NCBI GenBank assembly: GCA_029859145.1 | Contig: JAOUDT010000026.1 | Span: 1 to 10,851 of the forward strand | Origin: Dehalococcoidia bacterium | GTDB taxonomy: Bacteria; Chloroflexota; Dehalococcoidia; GIF9; AB-539-J10 | Reading direction: 5' to 3' | Length of the DNA stretch: 10,851 nt | Shown: positions 5,099 to 10,851 of the stretch, one piece after another | How positions within the stretch are numbered: position 1 is the first letter of the stretch | How the letters are laid out: every line of letters begins with the position of its first letter | Notes under the pieces: model-generated | The model's database searches: none | Seen by the model: the letters and a program-made list of their open reading frames with translations, nothing else | Told to the model about the DNA's origin: nothing | Made by a program: the position numbers and the translations under genes

Positions 5099-5866
5099 AT
5101 GCGTATTCCTATGATTGCAGGCAACTGGAAGATGAATACCACGGCGACTGAAGCCGAACGGCTTGTTCTCGAGATGCTTGAGAGACTGGACAGGATAGAA
5201 GGAGTGGAGAAGGTACTCTGTCCGCCATTCGTGTCTCTGGTCGCCATAAGTATGATGCTTCAGAATTCATCTATCCAGCTTGGTGCCCAGAATATGTATT
5301 TTGAGGCCAAAGGAGCCTACACCGGTGAAATATCTCCCTTGATGCTGAGCGAGCTGTGCGAATTTGTCATACTGGGGCACTCAGAGCGCAGATGGTATTT
5401 TGGGGAAACTGATGAGATAGTTAATAAGAAGGTAGGCGCGGCTTTGACAAACAAGCTTAAGCCTATCTTGTGCGTTGGGGAGAGGCTCGAAGAGAATGAA
5501 GCGGGCAAGACTGACGAAGTGGTCAATAGACAGGTAAGGGCAGGCTTGAAGGATATAGAGCCTGTCCGTGAGTTTGTGATTGCCTACGAGCCAGTCTGGG
5601 CTATTGGCACAGGCAAGGCGGCAAGCGGCAAACAGGCAGCAGTCACTATCGAGTTTATTCGTGACGTTGTGGGTAAACTCTGGAATAGGAGCACGGCTCA
5701 GGATTTGCGCATCCTTTATGGTGGCAGCGTTACCAGCGCTAATATCGTTGAATTTCTTTCTCGTCCCGAAATCGACGGTGCCCTGGTTGGTGGAGCCAGC
5801 CTGAAAGCCGAGGAATTCGTGGGCATTGTTGAGAAAACTGCGGAAATCAAAAAGAGAGCCAAGTAA
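5099..5866 (+). CDS. tpiA: Triosephosphate isomerase
   Basis: 255 residues, typical of the TIM-barrel enzyme that interconverts dihydroxyacetone phosphate and glyceraldehyde 3-phosphate. The catalytic set is complete: GNWKMN with N9 and K11, LGHSERR with H94 and E96, AYEPVWAIGTG with the general base E164 and flexible loop 6 (~166-176), and the phosphate-binding YGGSV (217-221) and GALVGGASL (~228-236). GGGAGGT seven nt upstream supports the ATG at 5099. It sits between pgk and miaA in the same operon; the miaA start is 10 nt past its stop. Confidence 0.98.
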   Translation: MRIPMIAGNWKMNTTATEAERLVLEMLERLDRIEGVEKVLCPPFVSLVAISMMLQNSSIQLGAQNMYFEAKGAYTGEISPLMLSELCEFVILGHSERRWYFGETDEIVNKKVGAALTNKLKPILCVGERLEENEAGKTDEVVNRQVRAGLKDIEPVREFVIAYEPVWAIGTGKAASGKQAAVTIEFIRDVVGKLWNRSTAQDLRILYGGSVTSANIVEFLSRPEIDGALVGGASLKAEEFVGIVEKTAEIKKRAK

Positions 5867-5876
5867 TCAGTAACCA

Positions 5877-6803
5877 GTGATCGCTATTGTTGGTCCCACC
5901 GCCGTAGGCAAAAGTGATGTCGCTCTACACCTTGCTCAGTACTTTCCCCTGGAGATAATAGGCGCAGATAGCCGCCAGGTCTATCGGTATATGGATATTG
6001 GGACCAACAAACCGAGCTTGGCTGACAGGGCATCGGTTCCTCACCATGTCATTGACGTGGTGGATCCCGACCAAGGTTTTAGCCTGGCCGTGTATCACCA
6101 ACTGGCCTTGGAGGCCTCGAAGACCATTCGACAGAAGGGCAAACTGCCATTACTTGTGGGTGGCAGCGGGCTTTATGTGTGGTCGCTGATAGAAAAGTGG
6201 AAGATACCTCAGGTGCCACCTGATCGAGAGATGAGACGTCGGTTGGAATCTAGGGCAGAGCAAGGCGATAGCCAGAGTCTTTACCGCGATTTGAAAGCTA
6301 TCGATCCTGCAGCAGCGGCAAAAATCGATCCCAGAAATATCCGGCGCGTAATAAGAGCTCTGGAGATCTACTATGCAACAGGGCAACCACCTTCTCAACT
6401 ACAGCGCAAAGAGGTACCAAGATTGTCCGGTTTGATCATCGGCTTTACTCAGGAAAGAGTCCAGTTATATAGAAGGATTGATTCGCGGGTTGATAGGATG
6501 ATACAAAGGGGATTAGTTGAAGAAGTGGAACAGCTATTGAAGAAAGGTTATGACCCTTCGTTGCCTTCTATGTCCGGAATGGGCTACAGGCAAATAGGCC
6601 AGTTTCTACGAGGCGAGATGACTTTGCCCGAGGCTATTGATAGAATGAAATATGAAACTCATAGACTGGCTCGTCACCAGTACGCTTGGTTTCGCCTCAA
6701 CGATAGCAGGATTCACTGGTTTGACGTGGGTGGGACAGAAAGAGAAGCCAGCATCGTTGCCCTGAACGAAGTCAGGGGTCTGATAGAAGGCTTCATGTCA
6801 TGA
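5877..6803 (+). CDS. miaA: tRNA dimethylallyltransferase
   Basis: 308 residues, usual family length. It transfers dimethylallyl from DMAPP to N6 of A37 in tRNAs reading U-starting codons, stabilising codon-anticodon pairing. The P-loop GPTAVGKS lies at 6-13, followed by DSRQVY (31-36), IGTNKPS (41-47), HHVIDVVDP (56-64), GGSGLY (95-100), RNIRRVIRALE (153-163) and GMGYRQIG (234-241). Near the end, RLARHQYAWFR replaces the more usual KRQ with RHQ. The start is GTG at 5877, since the frame is closed by TAA at 5871; no clear Shine-Dalgarno, so it is probably coupled to tpiA. It overlaps dapF by ATGA. The donor DMAPP belongs to the same isoprenoid pool used by the first gene of the operon. Confidence 0.95.
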   Translation: MIAIVGPTAVGKSDVALHLAQYFPLEIIGADSRQVYRYMDIGTNKPSLADRASVPHHVIDVVDPDQGFSLAVYHQLALEASKTIRQKGKLPLLVGGSGLYVWSLIEKWKIPQVPPDREMRRRLESRAEQGDSQSLYRDLKAIDPAAAAKIDPRNIRRVIRALEIYYATGQPPSQLQRKEVPRLSGLIIGFTQERVQLYRRIDSRVDRMIQRGLVEEVEQLLKKGYDPSLPSMSGMGYRQIGQFLRGEMTLPEAIDRMKYETHRLARHQYAWFRLNDSRIHWFDVGGTEREASIVALNEVRGLIEGFMS

Positions 6804-7672
6804 AATTCTCCAAATTGCAGGCCACGGGCAATGACTTCCTCCTGACTGACGCCAGAACCATGGAGGTAGATTGGCCAAAGCTGGCCCAGGCTATGTGCGA
6901 CCGCCACTTTGGAGTGGGAGCTGACGGTTTGATGCTGGTGCAGAATTCAGCCGTTGCCGATTTAAGGATGCGTCTTTTCAATTCCGACGGTTCTGAGGCC
7001 GAGGTTTCTGGCAATGGGCTGAGATGTTTTGCCAAGTATGCCATCGAGAAAGGTTTGACTGACAAGATGCCGTTGCGGGCGGGACAAAGCAATCGCTCTC
7101 TTTCAATAGAGAGCTTGTCGGGGGTAAGAAAGGTCCAAGCCTATATGTCAGGTAATAGGGTTAACCGGGTGGAGGTGAACATGGGCTTGCCCCGGTTCCA
7201 GGCGGAGCAGATTCCGGTCAATGTTCAAGTTGACATAACACCAATATTGAATTATCCTCTGATGATAGATCGGAAGAAGTTAACTTTGTCTCTTCTATCC
7301 ATGGGTAATCCCCACGCCGTTAGTTTCTTATCCCGGCCAGTCGGTAATTTTCCTCTAGCTGAGATAGGACCGAAAGTAGAGAGGCACGCTGCGTTTCCCC
7401 AAAGGACCAATTTTGAGGTAGCCAGAGTCTTGAGCAGGGGAAAGGTAGAAGCCAGGGTCTGGGAGCGCGGTGTCGGAGAGACTCTGGCCTGTGGCAGCGG
7501 TGCCTCCGCTATAGCTGTGGCCGCTCAGCTATTGGACTACGTAGATAGAGAACTTGACATAATGCTTCCAGGCGGCACTTTGACAGTATCCTGGGATAGG
7601 GTAGGAGAGGTGTTGCTTACCGGTGCTGTGGAAGAGGTTTTCACGGGTGAGTGGCTTGGAGACTCAAACTGA
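6800..7672 (+). CDS. dapF: Diaminopimelate epimerase, first catalytic Cys replaced by Ser
   Basis: 290 residues. DapF converts LL- to meso-diaminopimelate, the precursor of lysine and, where present, peptidoglycan. Family motifs: ATGNDF (8-13), DRHFGVGADGL (34-44), FNSDGSEAEVSGNGLRC (60-76), MGNPHAV (168-174), RTNFEV (202-207), WERGVGETLACGSGASA (211-227). The canonical two-base mechanism uses a Cys in 'CGNG' and one in 'ACGSG'. The second is kept (C221), but the first is Ser70, encoded by TCT at 7007-7009. All surrounding residues are preserved, so this is not decay. The start ATG overlaps the miaA stop (ATGA), and the stop overlaps the dapL ATG by one base. Activity could be reduced, or supported by Ser or a lineage-specific variant mechanism. 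Confidence 0.93.
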   Translation: MKFSKLQATGNDFLLTDARTMEVDWPKLAQAMCDRHFGVGADGLMLVQNSAVADLRMRLFNSDGSEAEVSGNGLRCFAKYAIEKGLTDKMPLRAGQSNRSLSIESLSGVRKVQAYMSGNRVNRVEVNMGLPRFQAEQIPVNVQVDITPILNYPLMIDRKKLTLSLLSMGNPHAVSFLSRPVGNFPLAEIGPKVERHAAFPQRTNFEVARVLSRGKVEARVWERGVGETLACGSGASAIAVAAQLLDYVDRELDIMLPGGTLTVSWDRVGEVLLTGAVEEVFTGEWLGDSN

Positions 7673-8841
7673 TGAAACTAGCTGGAAGACTTGATAGACT
7701 GCCTCCATATCTTTTCGTGGAAATAAATCGTAAAATCGCCGAGCTTCAAGCTAGGGGAAAGGATATAGTCGATTTTGGCATTGGCGACCCTGATTTGCCT
7801 ACGCCGTCACATATTATTGAGCGGATATGCGAGGCAGCACATGACCCCGCAAACCATGGTTATCCTGAAACTGATGGGTTGCCGGAACTTCGTCAAGGCA
7901 TTGCCCAGTGGTACGAAAGACGCTTTGGGGTTGCCCTGGACCCGGCTAAAGAAGTCCTGCCACTTCTTGGCTCCAAGGAAGGGATTGGGCATATGGCGCT
8001 GTGCTTAATCGAGCCTGGCGACGTGGCATTGGTCCCCGACCCGGGTTATCCGCCATTTTCTATGGGCACTATACTGGCCGGTGGTGAGCCCTACTTCATG
8101 GCTCTGAAAGAAGAAAATGATTTCCTACCCGATTTTGAGGCTATTCCGGACGGGATCGCCGATAAGGCAAAGCTCATGTGGCTTAATTATCCCAACAATC
8201 CTACGGGCGCCATAGCTGACCTGGAGTTTTTTGAAAAAGCAGTTCATTTCGCACGGCAACACGGCCTGGCAGTCTGCCACGACGCTCCCTATACCGAAGT
8301 CGCCTTTGACGGCTACAGGGCACCCAGCTTCATGCAGATTCCTGAGGCAAAGCAAGTAGGGGTCGAATTTCATTCCCTGTCCAAGACTTACCACATGACA
8401 GGATGGAGAATAGGCATGATGGTAGGTAATGCTGATATGGTAAACGCTCTGTTTAGAGTTAAATCCAATTTGGATTCAGGGGTTCCTCAGGCAATTCAAT
8501 ATGCTGCTGTGGAAGCTCTGCGCGGCTCCCAAGAACACATTGCCAAGCATAATGCTATTTTTCAACGGCGCCGAGATAAACTGGTAAAAGTCCTTAACGA
8601 GATAGGGTTAAAGGCTAGAATGCCCAAGGCGACTTTTTATGTCTGGGCTAGGATCCCCCCGGGGTATACGTCCATGGATTTTGCCAAGAGACTGCTGGAT
8701 GAAGTCGGGGTAGCAGTGACTCCGGGAACTGGCTACGGCAAGGGGGGAGAGGGTTACATCAGATTCTCTCTGACCATTTCCGATGACCGTCTGCAGGAGG
8801 GGGTGGACCGCCTATCGTCCTGGCATGGGAGGAGGAGATAA
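7672..8841 (+). CDS. dapL: LL-diaminopimelate aminotransferase
   Basis: 389 residues, class I/II (fold type I) PLP aminotransferase. It converts tetrahydrodipicolinate plus glutamate directly to LL-diaminopimelate, bypassing the succinylase/acetylase steps. Landmarks: DFGIGDPDLPTP (34-45), GYPETDG (63-69), GSKEG (100-104), YPNNPTG (173-179), D204 and Y207 in HDAPYTE, the Schiff-base lysine K238 in SLSKTYHMTGWR, and the substrate carboxylate Arg364 in YIRFS. I chose the ATG at 7672 (TGATG overlap with dapF) over a GTG at 7651, because the latter adds seven unconserved residues inside dapF. GGAG lies ~10 nt upstream. Adjacency to dapF strongly supports DapL over another aminotransferase of the same fold. 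Confidence 0.88.
   Translation: MKLAGRLDRLPPYLFVEINRKIAELQARGKDIVDFGIGDPDLPTPSHIIERICEAAHDPANHGYPETDGLPELRQGIAQWYERRFGVALDPAKEVLPLLGSKEGIGHMALCLIEPGDVALVPDPGYPPFSMGTILAGGEPYFMALKEENDFLPDFEAIPDGIADKAKLMWLNYPNNPTGAIADLEFFEKAVHFARQHGLAVCHDAPYTEVAFDGYRAPSFMQIPEAKQVGVEFHSLSKTYHMTGWRIGMMVGNADMVNALFRVKSNLDSGVPQAIQYAAVEALRGSQEHIAKHNAIFQRRRDKLVKVLNEIGLKARMPKATFYVWARIPPGYTSMDFAKRLLDEVGVAVTPGTGYGKGGEGYIRFSLTISDDRLQEGVDRLSSWHGRRR
8828..8837 (+). promoter_or_regulatory. Shine-Dalgarno of hflX
   Basis: The purine run GGAGGAGGAG lies inside the last codons of dapL. Its first GGAGG (8828-8832) is five nt before the ATA proposed as the hflX start, and the second (8831-8835) is two nt before it. No ATG, GTG or TTG in the hflX frame follows this site until an internal ATG at 9033. 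Confidence 0.55.
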
Positions 8842-9980
8842 AGCAGAAATTCTTTACTACCGAATCCAAGGTAGAACAAGCACTCCTAGTAGGAGTAAGG
8901 CACAAGGTCTCCAACCATGATTGGTCAGCTACAGATTCTTTAGAGGAGCTATCCCATCTCACGAAAACAGCTGGTGCCAATGTAGTAGGTACGTTAACTC
9001 AGAGACTGGACGCGCCCTCGTCTACCTACTACATGGGTAGGGGCAAAATCGAGGAGCTAATCAAGCTCAAAGATCAAACTAGGTACGACACAGTAATCTT
9101 TGATGACGAGCTGTCACCACGGCAGCAGAGAAACCTTGAAGAGGCGTTGGGCGTCAAAGTCGTTGACCGCACTGCTCTGATCTTACACATATTCGCCCGA
9201 AAAGCCCGAACCCATGAAGGAAAACTCCAGGTTGAGCTGGCCCAGTACGAGTATCTTCTGCCCCAGCTCATCGGACACTGGCGCCATCTAGAGCGGCTCG
9301 GCGGTGGTATCGGTACCAGAGGCCCAGGAGAATCACAGTTGGAGACTGACCGTCGCCTTATCCACAAGCGCATCAATCTCCTTCAGCAGAAAATAGAAAG
9401 TGTCAGGAAGCATCGAGCACTATACAGGAGGCGCCGCAAGGAGACCGGCACGCCCGTTGTAGCTCTTGTGGGTTATACTAATGCCGGTAAGAGCACTTTG
9501 TTCAATACCCTAAGCAAAGCCAGCGTAGAAGTGGAGAATAAGCTCTTTTCTACTCTGGACCCTGTGACTCGCCGCGTGGCTCTACCCGGCGGCCAACGAT
9601 TTCTCATCACCGATACCGTTGGCTTCATTCACAAACTACCACCTTCCATCATTGCCGCCTTCCGTGCCACTTTGGAGGAACTGGACGAGGCTGCTTTACT
9701 GTTGCATATAGTTGACATAACACACAAGAATGCCGCCAATCAGTGCCTCACAGTAGAGAGTATATTGAGAGAACTGAATCTAGAAAACAGGCCAAGAATC
9801 ACCGTGTTCAACAAGCTAGACCTGGCTTTGAGCAGTGAGGCAGAGCTGAAGAGATTGACTACTATTCCTTACTTTGAGGAGGAAATTGTGTTGCCCAATG
9901 AACACTTCGCTCTCGTCTCTGCCGCCAAAGGGTGGGGATTGGACAACCTTCTAAACAAGATAGTCCGTCATCTCTGGTGA
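8838..9980 (+). CDS. hflX: GTPase HflX, apparently with an ATA start
   Basis: 380 residues from the proposed start. HflX is a ribosome-associated GTPase that splits stalled or stressed 70S ribosomes. The N-terminal domain begins near EQALLVGV (residues ~14-21) and runs through TQRLD...TYYMGRGKIEEL (~55-74). The signature GGIGTRGPGESQLETDRR is at ~155-172. G motifs: GYTNAGKST (212-220), FSTLDP (237-242), DTVGF (259-263), NKLD (325-328), SAAKG (361-365). An ATG at 9033 lies inside the conserved 'GKGK' region and would remove ~65 residues of homologous sequence, so it is not the start. The open frame back to 8787 contains no ATG, GTG or TTG. The ATA at 8838, overlapping the dapL stop (ATAA), sits where relatives would have ATGA. 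The start is therefore either rare AUA or a sequence error. Last gene of the operon. Confidence 0.85.
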   Translation: MKQKFFTTESKVEQALLVGVRHKVSNHDWSATDSLEELSHLTKTAGANVVGTLTQRLDAPSSTYYMGRGKIEELIKLKDQTRYDTVIFDDELSPRQQRNLEEALGVKVVDRTALILHIFARKARTHEGKLQVELAQYEYLLPQLIGHWRHLERLGGGIGTRGPGESQLETDRRLIHKRINLLQQKIESVRKHRALYRRRRKETGTPVVALVGYTNAGKSTLFNTLSKASVEVENKLFSTLDPVTRRVALPGGQRFLITDTVGFIHKLPPSIIAAFRATLEELDEAALLLHIVDITHKNAANQCLTVESILRELNLENRPRITVFNKLDLALSSEAELKRLTTIPYFEEEIVLPNEHFALVSAAKGWGLDNLLNKIVRHLW

Positions 9981-9997
9981 TAAATTAGAGACGCCGA

Positions 9998-10693
9998 CTA
10001 CCATTTCTGATCTTTTTCGCCAAATATCCGGGTGCCAATTCTGATTATATTGGCGCCTTCCTGCAGGGCAACCTGATAAGACTTGGTCATGCCCATGGAA
10101 AGATACTTCATCTCGACATTGGGCAACTTCAAGCCTTTGATTCTTTCGAATATCCTTCTTGTCTCTGTAAAATAGGGTCTGAAATCTTGAGGATTGTCAA
10201 AACTGGGCCCCATGGTCATGAGCCCCATCACCTTGATGTTCTTGAAACCGGATACGTCTTTTGCCAGTTGCTCCGCGTGGTCCGGGAGCACTCCTGATTT
10301 CTGGGGCTCTCTACCGCTGTTCACCTCAATCAGTACTGGCATTATCTTCTCAATTTGAGCACATTTCTTGTCAATTTCACTGGCTATTTCTAGGGAATCG
10401 ACACTTTCTATCATGTCGAATATCTCTAGGGCTGCTTTTCTGACATCATGCTTTCGCAGGGTTCCGATAAAATGCCATTTCGCTCTCTTTCCCACCAGTT
10501 TGTACGCCTCCTTTGCCTCCTTGGCATAATTCTCTCCGATGATTCCTATGCCGGCCTGAACAGCTTCTAGGACCTCTGCAGGCGTTCTGGCTTTTGCTGC
10601 TGCCACCACGTCGACCCCGTCGGGGATCTCAGCTAATAATTGGGCAACGTTTCGCTTGATTAGCTCTCCGGTCACGTGATGATTGTAGTCCAT
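9998..10693 (-). CDS. YggS/PLPBP-family pyridoxal phosphate homeostasis protein
   Basis: 231 residues from the ATG at 10693. A TTG at 10711 and a GTG at 10675 are alternatives, and none has a clear Shine-Dalgarno. This is a fold-type III, alanine-racemase-like single domain that binds PLP and helps maintain vitamin B6 and amino-acid balance without a known enzymatic reaction. Landmarks: VVAAAKAR with probable PLP-Lys K34, IIGENYAKEA (51-60), KWHFIGTLR (72-80), SVDS (97-100), VLIEVNSG (110-117), GLMTMGP (147-153), LSMGMTKSY (198-206), IRIGTRIFGE (217-226). Two positions differ from the usual family forms: GTLRKHD where G.LQ.NK is common, and MTKSY where MS.DY is common. It converges on hflX with a 17-nt gap. 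Confidence 0.85.
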   Translation of the reverse strand: MDYNHHVTGELIKRNVAQLLAEIPDGVDVVAAAKARTPAEVLEAVQAGIGIIGENYAKEAKEAYKLVGKRAKWHFIGTLRKHDVRKAALEIFDMIESVDSLEIASEIDKKCAQIEKIMPVLIEVNSGREPQKSGVLPDHAEQLAKDVSGFKNIKVMGLMTMGPSFDNPQDFRPYFTETRRIFERIKGLKLPNVEMKYLSMGMTKSYQVALQEGANIIRIGTRIFGEKDQKW

Positions 10694-10851
10694 GGAGCCA
10701 GTTAGCTTCAAGGATAAGATCTGTTAGAGGTCCTGGGCAATCGCCGGCCAGGAGGCAGTCTGTGTTCTGGTGGTGGGTCTTTTCTCTCCGATTTGGCAGG
10801 CCAGTGCAACCGGGGGATTTGATAAACTCGCTATGAGTCGATAAAAGGGGC
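10694..10851 (-). other. Unassigned window edge upstream of the YggS-like gene
   Basis: About 160 nt with no recognised gene. On the minus strand one frame is open from the edge to a TAA at ~10732 (ending ...SWPAIAQDL), and another stays open into the YggS-like gene. Either could be the 3' end of an upstream gene co-oriented with it, but neither shows a motif I recognise. No convincing promoter was seen. Confidence 0.25.

Noticed and set aside
7651..7671. GTG at 7651 as dapL start.
   Set aside because: It lies 22 nt inside dapF, adds seven residues with no family counterpart, and the ATG at 7672 gives a normal TGATG overlap.
8825..8920. Alternative ATG at 8825 with a 31-codon frame, considered as the true hflX start or a leader peptide.
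   Set aside because: It is in a different frame from HflX, its translation shows no family similarity and it stops at 8918-8920; using it would need a frameshift in sequence that reads correctly as HflX N-terminus in the other frame.
9033..9035. ATG at 9033 as hflX start.
   Set aside because: It falls inside the conserved TYYMGRGKIEEL segment and the upstream frame encodes further HflX-like sequence.
10732..10851. A minus-strand frame at the right edge reading ...NTDCLLAGDCPGP..., faintly like the FAD-oxidoreductase AGD motif.
   Set aside because: The frame would have to continue more than 60 nt into the YggS-like gene, the resemblance is a few residues, and a competing frame ends cleanly at a TAA; no call possible from 120 nt.

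Overview
The window looks like a chromosomal segment of a Chloroflexota bacterium, most likely Dehalococcoidia-like. Three things suggest this: the linked pgk-tpiA-miaA-dapF-dapL-hflX order, lysine synthesis through an LL-diaminopimelate aminotransferase (DapL), and surface proteins built from Ig/PKD-like and InlB-type repeats. The assignment is an inference from gene content and order; no rRNA or other strong marker is present.

Region 1 (1-1870) is a surface-protein area. It opens with the 3' end of a plus-strand gene for an InlB-B-repeat protein with a C-terminal membrane anchor and a very basic tail. Next comes a minus-strand gene for an N-terminally anchored protein with three Ig/PKD-like modules. 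Then there is an orphan second copy of the same membrane-anchor tail, probably the stump of a paralogous gene, followed by a possible intrinsic terminator.

Region 2 (1880-2720), all minus strand, holds a tRNA-Arg(TCT) with its own promoter and a compact three-gene operon of small metal-binding proteins. An FmdB-type zinc ribbon sits between two short Cys/His-rich proteins that resemble each other. The last one, 39 codons, overlaps fmdB by ATGA. A good sigma70-type promoter (TTGCCG-17-TATAAT) precedes the operon.

Region 3 (2808-9980), plus strand, is a tightly packed seven-gene operon: polyprenyl diphosphate synthase, pgk, tpiA, miaA, dapF, dapL, hflX. Gaps are 14 nt or less, and the last four genes overlap at their stop/start codons. 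It combines isoprenoid chain synthesis, two glycolytic/gluconeogenic enzymes, a prenyl-dependent tRNA modification enzyme, the last steps to meso-diaminopimelate, and a ribosome-associated GTPase. hflX has no ATG, GTG or TTG at its proper 5' end; the best-placed codon is an ATA overlapping the dapL stop. DapF has Ser where the first catalytic Cys is expected.

Region 4 (9998-10851) is a minus-strand YggS/PLP-homeostasis family gene convergent with hflX, followed by about 140 nt at the window edge that I cannot assign. No CRISPR array, insertion sequence, integrase, phage gene or defence cassette was recognised. The points most worth checking are the ATA start, the DapF substitution, the paired Cys/His mini-proteins and the duplicated membrane-anchor tail.
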